Shown here piece by piece: positions 24,671 through 37,155 of a stretch of DNA of 64,000 nt. Positions within the stretch are counted from its first letter, which is position 1. Each line of letters opens with the position of its first letter. Both the position numbers and the translations under genes were made by a program. The DNA comes from Hybos culiciformis (lineage: Eukaryota > Arthropoda > Insecta > Diptera > Hybotidae), in NCBI GenBank assembly GCA_964007475.1, contig OZ023273.1, positions 101,908,533 through 101,972,532 on the forward strand, written 5' to 3'. The notes under the pieces were generated by a model, which worked only from the letters and a program-made list of their open reading frames with translations, did not search any database and was not told the DNA's origin.

Positions 24671-24826
24671 TTAAATAAAAAATATAATAACAATAACGAG
24701 CTTCAATATGACACAAAATTTCGCATATACACGACTATTTTGAAGTTGGATAGTTGAATTAAATGGAAGACTGGCGGTTGTTATGACGGCTTCTGGGACA
24801 GTGACTGTTACCGACGACTGTTTCAT
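24671..24826 (-). CDS. Weak candidate: possible 5' exon of an upstream transcript
   Basis: A minus-strand frame opens at ATG 24826 (MKQSSVTVTVPEAVITTASL, then PFNSTIQLQNSR) and runs 51 codons to TAA. The first ~32 codons have markedly higher G+C and codon-like composition than the surroundings; after them the frame turns to A/T-rich hydrophobic residues, as if running into an intron. A possible donor (GTATAT) follows ...QNSR. It points the same way as the Myb/SANT gene and could be its first coding exon, about 3.5 kb upstream of the next one. No homology is recognised, so this is only a candidate. Confidence 0.22.
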   Translation of the reverse strand: MKQSSVTVTVPEAVITTASLPFNSTIQLQNSRVYAKFCVILKLVIVIIFFI

Positions 24827-27800
24827 TTACACTTTTTTTTTGGGTTATTCATTCGATTGCTATTATTGAAATATGTATATCCATACATGTAAACAAATCG
24901 AGTAAATACAAATTTATGTATGAAATTTAGAAATTCAAACTCTCAAATCAGTCGCTCAAGTGAACACCTATTTAGTAAAACTTCTTTAAGTTGATATAAT
25001 AAATATTATATTTTTCTTTGATAAATAAATGTTGAAAGAAAATGTGCTGCAGACAAATCGAGAAAGGGTTTTAAAATATTACTCGGACGACTCAATATCG
25101 AAAAAAAATCTCTTTATAGACTCCAACATAAATGTATTAGTTAGAAGGGTTTTTTATATGGAATTTCTATAACTATACTATGTTAATCGGTGATATATTG
25201 GAAATGCCATAAAACTCGAACAGCATCAATAGTTGAAACTAATAAAGTAATAAAGCGAATTGAAATGATTTTTCCCGTCAAAATGATATTTTCTTCTGGG
25301 ACGAAGTATTATAGAATTAAGTATGGACTCCGTATTTCAAATGTACGGTTCAATACATGTATATATTATAATATCTTATTTTATGATTTGTTTATCTAGA
25401 AATATTTGTGTTTTTATAAATAAAATTTTTGTTTATTTTTTATTCATACTAAGAAATCAAAATGATTGAAAATGTAACTGATATTGGTTAAGCGCTTACG
25501 CTAAATTATTCAAAGTATGCATAAACTACTTTTTTTAATTATATCTCATATTATTTTTATGATTATTTGAAAGAAATATATCATGTATGATTTTTATTTC
25601 AGAAATTTAGCTAAATACTAATCGGGTAATGTTTTTCTGAAGAATAATTAAAGCAAATATTTTAATAAACTTAAAACCCCTATATAATGTATAATATGAG
25701 ATATCTTTTTTACATCATCTTTTAATTTATATTATGCGGTGGATAGTGGTATATTATTAGATTTTCTTTTTAAATCGTAACCAAACATGTTAAACTCTAA
25801 AATTCCGTCCCGCCTAAATAATTTTGTAGATCACAACTCAAATTAACGAATAAGATTATTTTTAAATTTCATAGTATTATTGAATCAACAATTTTATTTT
25901 AGTATCTACATTACTATTGTTTCTTGATATTTGAAACAATTAGTTTTTTTTACTGAATTTGGAATATGGGCAGAATTTTTTTTTATACTGGCTATTTTCA
26001 TAATATAATTTAAGACGAAATTTGCGAGTTTCTTTATAAAGAATAACTATCTACTTCTATACATTTTCTTTAAATTTTTTCATATTAAGTCTACGGGCCT
26101 GCAAATCTAAAACGATAATGAAAACTTTACTTCCATAATTTTTTTAAATAATTCAAAATCCTACAAGTACATTTATACATTAATTGTATATAGAACCTTA
26201 CATAATATTCCCTATACTTATGTATTGTATATTATGTATGTATCACATCACATCGTCATTCATTAATATAATCAAGGCGAATTAAAAATATAATAATTAA
26301 TGCAATTTAATTAGAAAGAAAATCAAACATCAAAGATATTTATCAAAACTATCTTATAGCTATAAATCTTTCTCAAATTCTTTCAGTACAAATTAAAAAA
26401 ACAATTTAGAACATTGAAAATCTAAAATACACTATTTAAATTATGAAGGCAGTTCGAAATATCTTCTTAGAAACTATAATGAAATTACACAAAAAATAAA
26501 GAGTTATTTTAAATCTCTTTCTAACAATCTCAATTAGGTTATATATAAAACAAGAAAATTTACGTACGAAACAAAAGGTTTGAAGTTCAATTTAAGTAAA
26601 GTAAATTTTTCGATCCTTCTCTTCGACTGAACTCTTTTGTTCCTCTTGAAACGAACAGAATAGTAACGCATTCTGCCAAATGTAAAACATTAAATAATAT
26701 ATTATGTACTTGCTTTGCTTGTTTACTTTCTCAGGATATTCATTGAAATATTATAATGAGAAATATCACTATCGACATAAATTTCGAGCCGTCAAAAAAT
26801 ATTTGTATGAAAAAACCTACTGAAAAATTGAAAATTGATTTGTAAAAAGGGATTCGATTTCTTTTCGTAAAAATTAATGTTAATTATTATATATATTAAA
26901 TTGAATTGTTTATATTTTTTTTGTTTTTATTCTATTTTACAGACCAATCTTTAAGTTTTCTATAGGAAATTTCATATAGTTTATTATGCATTTGTTATGC
27001 CCACGAGATGCTTTGAATCTACTTATTTGTTTTTACACTTTGGAGAAAGCTTGAAATTTATGTCGGTGCTGGACATATCCATTAAATATCAGGAGTTCAT
27101 ACTTGCAATTCTTTTTGCTTTGAAGGGTTTGAATTGTATTCACATTTAACATCAATTAAAATTATTAAGTTATTAAAAACCTTATTTTATTCACGTGATT
27201 CACGTGATAGACATATTTCATTTTGCGTATTAGGACCGAACCATCATTTGAAATTTATCGACTATCATTTACAATCAATTTATTACTGGCGAAAAAGATT
27301 TTAAAACTTTTGACATTTATGTAAATGCAGATAATATTTAAAATTTTTCAAATTCCATTTATGTTTGTTATTTTAATATTTTTTGATACTTTTTTAAACT
27401 CAACAATAAAGTATTTTTGTACCTTAAGATTGTCATTATAATCATGTTCTCATTTCTTTATCATCCTATCCAAATCATATAAATATTAAATTTATAATCA
27501 CCTTACTAATTCATATAACAAAAATTTTTTCAAATATTAGCAATTTTGCAGAAAATTATTAATTTTTTTGAACAATATTATAATTTTATTATATTCCGAC
27601 CGATAGAATGAAGGTTGTTTATGTTTATAGATACGTTTTAATAAACAATGAATGCAATTAAGTCTGGTATTTAAATATGATATTTTAAATTTTTAATCAA
27701 AAGCAAAATAACAAAAATTATATGTATATATATAGAATCATAGTATACAGCAATAATAATATAATAATACTTATTCATTGAAAGAATTTTCTGAGTCATT

Positions 27801-29790
27801 ATAATGTTAAGATTAAGTGCAGTTTATACTCCAAAGTTATAAATAATATAATTTCAAAACAAATGTTTTTAATGCAAAATATATCAATATTAATTATTCA
27901 TGTTCACATTAAAGTATGGTATTAGAAAAATATCACAAAAAAAAAAAAATAAAAATAAATAAAAATTTGAAAAATTTAAAAAAAAATCTGGAACTAAGAT
28001 TCATATAGAAATAATATTTTTTTAATGATTAAAAAATATTTTTGAAATTAAAATTATATGTAAATATTCATCATCAGTCATTAATGTCTCATGTATAGAC
28101 AAAAATTATTCTAATGAAATTGTAAATGAGGTAAATATGTATACTAGGAAAAGGTTTAGTAGTAGGGTTCATCCAGAAATATGACACACCGTGAAGGGCT
28201 TTATAAGAAAACATAGCTAGATGATTTTTTTATGAACTGGTTTACCTACATAAAAATACTAGCACGTTTGTGGAAAACAGTTTCTAATAAAACGAGTGTG
28301 CTATACATACAATTACAAACTATAATATTCTATTATAAAAATTATAAAATAATCAAAATAATAATTATTAGCTTTAAAATTTTTTAATGTTTACAAAATT
28401 TTAGAATGGTAAACTTTTTTTTAAAGCATATTGTGTATTTTTTGACGTTTACCCCATTATGTTGTAAATAAAAATATGATAGTGTTTAGTTAAAATTTCA
28501 TAAGATTTTAGTTCCCTTTTTTTTACAGAATTCTTTATTCATACTTCGTACTTAATAGATAGTATTTTCTAATACGTATTACAGTACTGCACGGTACAAG
28601 AATAAAATAATTTAATGTTTACTTAAGATAATGAAATCAAATATTTTACATTTGAATAATTTCGTCGTTTCTTTTTAAACTTTATTACAGACAGAGCCAC
28701 CTTCTTAATTGACAATAATATAGTAGTAGTTCGGGCTAGATCATTTTTGCAAATTTTATTAACGAAAAAATGTTAAAATTTTCCTTAATTATCATTTTAT
28801 ATTTTAAAGTTTCAATATACGAGAGCACAACAGTCTTATTTTTTAATGTATCACCTTTTTTTTCTATACATATATTTTTCTATATAATATGTTAAATTTT
28901 TATTATATTATTAAATATATTATATTTAAATAGCTCTGATCATATGGAAATTTTTTTTTAAAGGGAATGGTTTTCAAATAACAAAGCACAAAAAATAAAC
29001 ATTAAAAAAAAGAAAAAAAAAATAAACCAAATGTGTATTACTCATATTATTATTATTTAGTTTTGTGCGAAAATCTATAAACTAGGTATAAAATACGAAA
29101 TATTTTTAGTTTATAAATTAAATTATATACTTTTTTTTTCTTTTTTTTTTTTTGCAGCTGCTTATTTCTTATGATTAACATTAAAATTGTGTATAAAATT
29201 CCTGATTGTACTATACTGCAAAAAAAAACACAAATAAAATAAAATAAAGATTTTTTTTTTTTAGCCCAGCTGTTCTTACAAAACATTTTCTAACATTTTA
29301 TACCTACCCGAAAAATTCTTAAGATTATACTAAAATCAAATTCGTCATAATTATTAAAGAAAATAAATATTCATTTGTACTGATTGAATACAGAAGTTTA
29401 TCATTTTGATTTTTCTTTATTATAGTGTATTTTTATTCATTGTATGGAAAAAATTGACAACATTTAGCTGATATTATCGGAATTTAGAATTTACAGAGGT
29501 ACAATTGATACTCTACAATTTTAAGTTAAAAATGACATATTTTGCTGCTGTTATCTTTTTTGTACAATAATTATGATACATTACATTTACCTACATGCTA
29601 AATACAGGTACTTTGTTGAAGTATTACTTATACAATACTTAAATGCAGAGAAATAACATTGTATACAATTACGTTCTGGCCGTAGTTTTAATTCTATAAA
29701 GCAATAAGAAGCAAACATTCAATTCAAGTGACTAATGGATTGGAAGTTGGAAGGAAGAAAATACTGTTTCATTACTTTTTAAACAACACA

Positions 29791-29832
29791 AACACTTAGA
29801 TCAAGTGGACATCTGAAAAATTCACACAAATT
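29791..29832. repeat. Copy 1 of a dispersed 42-bp segment
   Basis: This segment matches 57564-57605 without gaps at 37 of 42 bases, and the last 20 (CTGAAAAATTCACACAAATT) are identical. The sequences beyond diverge. It is probably the conserved end of a dispersed repeat family. Confidence 0.6.
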
Positions 29833-31266
29833 CCAGACCGAGGTGACAAAACCACTGACTTGGAAATGAATTCATATCGGCAGAATATAGAGAATTTTTG
29901 ATTTTACTCCGCAATGACAAGACCTCTTTTATTATAATGGTTAATATTGTTAGAAGAAGAAACTATTTAAGCTGTCATAAATATATATGAAACTAGACTA
30001 ATATAATATTCTGGCAGTATCTGAATCTGTTGCTTCTTTTTGTTCTCGTAAGTGAAGTTTTCGTGTAATGTAAAATGGGTCATGTAAAATGTTGACTTTT
30101 TTCTAGTCTTCATAGAATATTGTTCTCATTACGTTTAAGAGCTTTAAGATGCTGTTTATTATAATTTGAAGGACTCTAAAATTTAACGTTTTTATATAGT
30201 GTTTTATTGAAAATATCTAAAAAAAAAAAACAAATAGTTGCAACTTTAAAGTTCACTAGCAATTTCATAGAAGAAGTTAAATTATTATAACAATACATAT
30301 TTGAATGTATAAATTATAAAATATGTGTTCCTTTTACCTTCTTCAAATAACAGTAATATGTTATAAGTTATAATATACATAAATGGAACTCTACTATATT
30401 ATGTACATCTGTATGTAGTTTATGTATATGTACGCTAATTCCCCTATTTTATATTTTTTTAAATTAAATTTTCTTTGCACATAATTGAAAAAAAAAAAAA
30501 ATTTTTATTATAAACCAAAAATATGAAAAATTAATATTTAATAAAAATACTAACTATAGAATCAAATTTTAATCAGAATTTGGAATCGTATGTTGTTCGT
30601 TAAGACTCAATCTGTTGAATTAAAATCCAAAATTAAGCCCTAATTTTATGTAACTTATGGTAAGTAAGGATTTTGTTCTTTAACTATTTATTTAGTTTTC
30701 TATAAAAGACTTGTTGAAAGAATTGTGCACCATATGTTTGCGATTAGTTAAAGGTTTATATTTTAATCGGGGCATACAAAAATGTTGCTTTTTTTGTAGA
30801 AGACTTTGTTTTAACTTCTATACTATCAGAACCTAAATTAAAAATTAGATGGTAATAAATACATTAGTGCATATACAGTAATGGGATTATTGGGATTCAA
30901 AACGATTAACAACAGGTTCGCACCCCCTAAAAATACTAACAAGTTTTTACGGGTTCAAATTTTCAAAAAAGTTCTTTTTATTTTTTTTAAATTAAATTTA
31001 GTCCCAAAGACCTTAAAAAAACCTTCCAATACCTATTTTAATGCTTCCTCCTCCATAAAACGTGATTGGTTTGTAAAAGTATATTTTTACTCTTATTAAG
31101 CTCTTTCTACAGTATTCACATAACACAGATAAAGAAAAAAGAGATTTTTCAGATAAAGGTAAAATGTTTGACACATTTTTGAGTATTTCGTTTACATTAA
31201 ACGGTATTTAGATAAATTAATAAAAAACAATTTTCTTTGAAGATTGGTACCCAAAAAAGTAAAGTT

Positions 31267-31332
31267 CTCTTTCGCGCGACCTTAAAAATGTTTAGGAAAC
31301 AGTTCGCGCGAAAGTAGGAAATGGTTCGCGCG
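31267..31332. repeat. Three CGCGCG-centred palindromes in an A/T-rich setting
   Basis: TTTCGCGCGACC near 31,268, AGTTCGCGCGAAAG near 31,300 and GGTTCGCGCGAACC near 31,322 share the palindromic core TTCGCGCGAA within 66 bp. CpG-rich palindromes are striking in this background. They lie just upstream of the Tc1 transposase remnant, so they could belong to that element or to an inserted fragment. Confidence 0.6.
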
Positions 31333-31617
31333 AACCAGCTGAATGCCACCACTGTAATAAATATACAGAATGAATGTATAAAATCGACAATGTTGGGAGA
31401 GTGGTTGATGGTGACAGTTCTGTTTTCAGAAGGACAACGTCTCCATGCATCGAAGCAAGACATCATTGTCATGGGCTAGTCTTCTACTGACCTAATTCCA
31501 ATAGAACATCTTTGGAGCATACTTGCTTCCAAAGTTTATGCATTTCAGGCTAATTCAGACAGGGCATCCGTGAGTCCCAGACTCCTTCAAAATTTACTAA
31601 AAATTAGAACAATTTAA
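31300..31617 (+). pseudogene. Degenerate Tc1-like transposase, C-terminal half
   Basis: In one frame 31427 onward reads QKDNVSMHRSKTSLSWAS, matching the catalytic-Asp segment of Tc1 transposases (QqDNdpkHtsk). In another frame 31486-31617 reads TDLIPIEHLWSILASKVYAF and on to a TAA, matching the SPDLNPIEnLW segment with the third catalytic acidic residue. The frame changes between the two blocks. Their spacing, about 24 codons between the two acidic residues, is shorter than the usual 34, so a deletion and a frameshift have killed it. A possible left end (ACAGTAATGGGATTATTGGG) lies near 30,875. The minus-strand frame at 31197-31472 is an antisense shadow. Confidence 0.72.
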
Positions 31618-32511
31618 AATCGAACTTTTGTAGTATAATTAATGCAAAGCAGTCTCAACAAATTACTGGAAGAAATTTAATTTTTATTTATATATTATTC
31701 GTCTAACAATCACAACTAAGTTTGGTCAACACTTAAGTACGCACATAAAAATGTTTTTCACTGTGTGCTAACAAAAAATATTTGTTATATTTAATCACCC
31801 TTATTTTCAATTCAATTTCCCCACATAACACTTTTTGATGACAATAATAATCGTTACAATTGATTCAATTATGTATAAAAATTACACATTATCCTTACAA
31901 AAAGATTCAAATATACGTTTCATTCTTTCATTATTTCTTAAATTATTCTTTTAAAACACAATCAAAAAGTTTTAGGTACTTTAAAAAAAAGAAGGAAAAA
32001 CGGTTGCGCAGAATTTATTAAAGAAAATTTCAGTTATAAAATGTATTTTTATTAAAAATATAAAAGAGAGAAGTTTTTTTTGATTACAAATTGATCATAA
32101 TTTTCTTTGAATAAAATTGATAATAATTGTTGAATACTGACACTGAGTACACGTTCAAAATCTACAAATTAAAAAAAAAATAAAATTGGGCTTAAATTTT
32201 TAGCTCGATTGGCAGAATCGTGAAATTTTGTTTGTCAGAAAATGGATATTTTTTTTTCCTGAATTTTTATTCTGTGAATAGCTTGTTAATATACACTATT
32301 ATTTTTCTTTTCATTACACTATTATAAAGATAATTAAATGTACTATAGTATTCGCCCACACTCAAGTTGAAATACTTTTTATTTGATTTGATGATTTGAA
32401 TTGTGAAATTTAGAAATCTATTCACCGTTTTCAAATTGAGAATTCGAAGATATATTGAAAAGATATGTACCGCGCCCTCTCGATTTAAGGATAGATATAT
32501 GCATAAGAATT

Positions 32512-32913
32512 ACGCAGAGATTAGACTGGATAGTAAACTGATCATTGTATGTGTTTTTTATCTGTGTTTGTAAGAAGATAGTTGATTGAGTGTCTTTTTA
32601 CTATCCTGATTTCTATCAAGATTTTTATCATGTTTTCATTTTTTTGTATTAAATTTTTTTGTTTTTTTTTTTAGTACAGTGATAAAAAAAAAACAAGTCA
32701 TACAATTTTTAATTTTGTATTGTTAAAGTAAAAAAAAAAATTTGTTCTTTTTTTCTGACTGTGACAATCCAGTCAACTATCTTCTCAACTGTCTCGATTT
32801 AAATCCTGCTAGTAGAGAAGATAGTAAATTGACAATTAATAAAGTAATAAAATTTCACCAATCCATTCAACTACTATCTTCGTCAAGATAGTAAAAAAAT
32901 CCAGTCTAACCTG
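32512..32913. mobile_element. MITE-like element with AGACTGGAT inverted ends and ACTATCTTC subrepeats
   Basis: The left end AGATTAGACTGGATAGTAAA and the reverse complement of the right end (AGGTTAGACTGGATTTTTTT, then ACTATCTTGACG) share GTTAGACTGGAT-type termini. Inside, AGAAGATAGT / ACTATCTTCT motifs recur at least six times in both orientations (about 32,573, 32,600, 32,777, 32,818, 32,872, 32,885). It is non-coding and about 400 bp long, with no clear target duplication found. Confidence 0.6.
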
Positions 32914-33059
32914 GGGGTTAACCAAAAAAATATGATTTATGCAAATCTGACATTTCTTTGCAACAGCTGTTTAACCCTAAAGTACCAAAGTCAATATATA
33001 TCTATAATATAAATTAAAAAAATTAAATTAAATTATGAGAAAAAATGATGATAATTTCC

Positions 33060-33155
33060 CCGAATGCGCACCTTTCACACTATTTCCGCTCGGCGGCGGC
33101 GCAGCACAACAAAATATAAATAATACAAATCAATTAAAGCGCGCGTTAAATTAAT
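33060..33155. other. Isolated GC-rich island
   Basis: Within otherwise A/T-only sequence there is CGAATGCGCACC, then CGCTCGGCGGCGGCGCAGCA and, some 30 bp later, AGCGCGCGTTAAA. Neither strand gives a convincing exon with splice sites. It could be a promoter or untranslated first exon, or a transposon scrap. Confidence 0.35.
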
Positions 33156-36100
33156 AAAATCATTTAAATTAAACTAAAAAAAAAATACATATTTTTCATG
33201 GCCAAATCTAAAACTAGACTATCATAATCTTATATTGTCGTAAAGAAAAAAATAAATAAATCTTTACTTACCATTATTTTTTAATTTACTTTTATTTATT
33301 TAATAAAATAAATAAATTAAATAAAATCCAAATAAATTTTGTTTTTATATTAAATAAAAATTTATAATTCCAAGAAAATTATGAATAAATTGTTTTATAA
33401 TTTTGTTTTTGTTTTTATTTTCAGTGTAGGTATAGGTAATAATTATTTTTATTTTAATTTATTTTTTTTATTTTTTTAAATATTAAGTATTTCGTATTTT
33501 AATAACGAATTTGATTAATAATAATAATACATAATAAAAAAAAAAATTATATATTTATATTTCCAGGTAGTTGAAGCTTTATTTGAGAAGAGAATTATTA
33601 AAATGAAATTTATAATAATAAAAAAAAATAAAAAAAAGCAACACCTTAAAATTTTAATTTTAATTTTTTGTTTTCTGTGTTTTCGTTATTTTCGAATTGG
33701 ATAAAAATATCGTTAGCAATACATATTTTTTTGTTTTTTTTTTTGTTTAGTTAAATAAAAAAAAAAATTAATTTTATATAAAATTATTGGTAATCAATCA
33801 AATTGATATTAAAATTACAATTTTGTTTTTTTTTTACTGCTTTAATTAAACGTTTATTATTTTATATATAATTTAAATAAAAAATCTTATATGGCAGCTA
33901 GACATAAAAAAGCATAAATTTTTATTTCTATATCATTTTTGGTTGCACAGAGCGAAAGTTCTCAATTATTTTTTTAAATATTTTATTTATGCTTTTTTGT
34001 GTGTGTGTGTGTTTTTTTTCTAATTTAGAACACTTTTGACTGTTTTGACATTATGTTTTTAATATTGCAGTAGTATTATTATTTTTTTTTTCAAATTAAT
34101 TGATTTAATGTATGCTTAACTATTTTAGTTCTTCGATTTTTATTTTTATTTAATTATTGTTGAAAATAAATTTAGTTTTTTAATACTTTTGACAATTTTT
34201 ATTTTATTTTTTTTTTAAATTTTGACACCGTTATTAAAGTTTATTTTTATAAACTTGCGCATTAGTTTTGTGTTACAAAAAAAAATAGATTTATTATACT
34301 TAGCAGTGGTGTTCAAAATACCACTTTGCATAATTAGATGTTTTTGTGTAGTCAGAATGTCATTTTTATGTTTTACATAATCCTATTTTGTTTAAATTTA
34401 AATTTCTATTTGCCTGTAAAAAAATGCGTGAAACAATTTTACAATTAATTGAATTGAAATAGGTAACACTATGATTATGTTATGTATGAATGATATAAGA
34501 ATAGTGTTCCTATTATTTAAATCACTTCCAAGGGAAACTTGTTTCAGAATCCTATTCTTTCTTTCTTACTAGTGAAATTTTTTTTATCGAAATCGAATTT
34601 CTGAATAAGATTTTGTAAACAATAACACAATTATATGGCCATATTTTCATGAAATGTTTTAATTTCATGTATTATAGTGTTTTTTAAGTCAATTAATTTT
34701 TGAAATGTTATATTATCATTATTTGTATAATTAAGAAGTAAGTAATATTAAGAAGGTTTGAAAACAGAGAAATCTCAATTTAATCAAATTCTGACAAAGA
34801 AAAACTCAGTGTTTGGTAGTTCCAGCACAGATTCTATTGAAATGACATAAAAATCACCCATATAAAGGGAAAAATTTGATTGCTTCATAAATGATATTCG
34901 GCTTAAAATTGATATACTAAAATTAAATGTAGAAGATTGGTTTTTTAATTCAGTAGTAGTGGTATTTTTTTTTGATTTTATGTGGTTAGTAAATTAAAAT
35001 ATTATTGTACAAAAATTTATGATTTTTTACTGGAATCTAGGTAGTTTTAATATTTTCGGGTTTTTTAAGGTAAATTAAATCAATATTATTATTGAATTTA
35101 ACACATTATTTTATATGATGAAATGTGTCTTGCATAAGATAGTTGACAAACGCTAATATTTTATTCGGTAACTATAATACTTTGCTGAGCTTAAAAATCA
35201 GTTTTTGTTAAATAAAGTTTTTTCATTTAGGTATTTTATTAAAAATTTGTTGTCTAGTTATCGCCAAATGTCACATGAAAAACGAATTTCCACTTTTTCA
35301 TCTTAAATTGTTGCACAAAAGGATATCGTTTTATATTCTTAAAACAAGGATGGGCGAAAGTGACAATTGTAACAATAATATCGAGAAGGGTTTGTCCACA
35401 AATAATATTAAAAAAATGTCATTTAGAATTAATGTTTTCATTAAGATATGCGATCTTAACAAAAATTGATACATTATGTTCTCACTTAGTTCATTTCATA
35501 AATTTTCATTAACTTTATTCTTGAACTTATTATATAAAATTTTAGATTCCAAGTGCTGAATTTTTAGAGCCAAATAAATGAAATTATTGTGCCATTTAGA
35601 ATTTGATAATTTGAAATACAAAATAAAGCCGGCTGCAATTGGGAACTAAGCTTCTAAACTTAAAAAGAATAATCTAAAGAAAGAACTGTACTTTGTAGTT
35701 TCGTAGTTAGGTTTTCAAATTTCTCTTTAACTTCTTTTGATTCTAAAAAACAAGTCAGATTCATAAACGCAACTCTTGTAAATTGCGAATGAAACAAAAT
35801 TGAATAAGTAAAGTATTATTTTAGGCGTTCAACGTCCTTATGTGAGATTTTATGCTAATTGAATAAGCAGTGCAGTAAGCAATATGTTTAAATCATTACT
35901 CCAATAATCACTTTGTTTTCTTTGGTATATACTTTAGTAGGTGTCCCTGAAGTAGGTACATATATGAAAATAAATTAAATTACCTATTTAAATTATAACT
36001 TATTTTCATATACTGTAACAATAATGCAATAAATTGAATTGAATTAATATAATAAATAATTATTTTTCAAATCGATGACAGCTTATGTAATTTTTTTTTC

Positions 36101-37074
36101 TAAAATTTTCCAACTGAAGCCTTATTATTTATTTATTGAAAAAAATTGTATTCAAAAATATTATTGCGATTTTTATCCACCAGACAGTGTTATTGTTTTT
36201 TTTTTTTTTATACACATTATATATTCTGACTAGGTATTATGTTTTGAAATAATTATAAAAAATATTATAAATGATTATAATAAGTTTTTTATTTGATTTT
36301 CAGACAATTAGAAATTTTCTAACATCATAATTTCCAAAAAAAATTATTATCCTTTTTGTTTTGTATTTCTTCTTATTTTCGCAGTAATAACAAATAATAA
36401 TTATTCTTGTTCAGCACACCACCGGTGTCATTAATTTGCATAATTTAAAATATTCATCAAAAATTAATAGAATATCTTTTTTGGATTTTTTTTTTTTGTT
36501 TTCGTTTTAATTAACTTTTTCTTTTTTTTTTCTTTTATCGTAATCAATATCTTTTAATTGAATTTTATATATAAAAAAAAAATATTATTTTTTTTTCTTT
36601 AAACTTTCTTTTTTTTTTTATTAATTCATTCAATGATGCATTTGACAATTTATTATTAAAGCGCACTCAATAAAATTTATTGTCAAACCGCAAAAAAAAT
36701 ATATATATATATGTATATATATAAAAGAAAAATATACCCTCTAAAAGAAATGAAAATCTTTTTCTAATAATATTCCTTCGATATAAACAAAAACACAAAA
36801 TTAACTTCAAAAAAAAAAAATAAAAAAAAAACGTAAACAAAGAGAAGAAAAATTATAACTTTTCTGTGAAAAATCACAAAAAAAAAAAAAAACACTAGAA
36901 AAATAAATTCTTCTTCTCACCAAAAAAAAAATAAAAAAAATAATAATATATATACTACACACTTCTTTACTAGCTCTATTCACTCTTCTTCTTTTCTGAA
37001 TGAATTCAAAAAAAAATTAAACACAGAAAAAAAAAACATAGATATATTTTTTTTCTTTTTATAAACAAACAAAT

Positions 37075-37155
37075 TCATCCGGAATAATTAATTATCAAGG
37101 AGTCAGCAGCAGCTACCAAACCGTTCAAATTCTCAACATCAACTAAAATTCATTT
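37075..37155. other. GC-richer patch resembling untranslated exon
   Basis: The patch reads ATCCGGAATAATTAATTATC and then AAGGAGTCAGCAGCAGCTAC, with CAACATCAACTAAAATTC after it, embedded in poly-A/T. AGCAGCAGC stretches are common in insect 5' untranslated exons. There is no ATG-initiated frame of any length. The orientation and gene are unknown. Confidence 0.2.

Larger units (their letters stand above)
21545..30870. other. Gene-poor A/T-rich stretch
   Basis: I find no recognisable protein-coding gene, RNA gene or intact transposon here. A GC-richer patch occurs at about 24,670-24,830, listed separately. The short segment at 29791-29832 matches 57564-57605. Minus-strand 5' exons of the Myb/SANT gene may be hidden in the first few kilobases. 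Open frames of 60-77 codons in this stretch share the local composition and are treated as chance. Confidence 0.5.

Noticed and set aside
28692..28780. Short exon-like frame after TTATTACAG reading DRATFLIDNNIVVVRARSFL
   Set aside because: No donor, no ATG, no recognisable homology; too short to separate from chance.
31197..31472. 91-codon minus-strand frame
   Set aside because: Antisense to the Tc1-like transposase remnant, which explains the composition.
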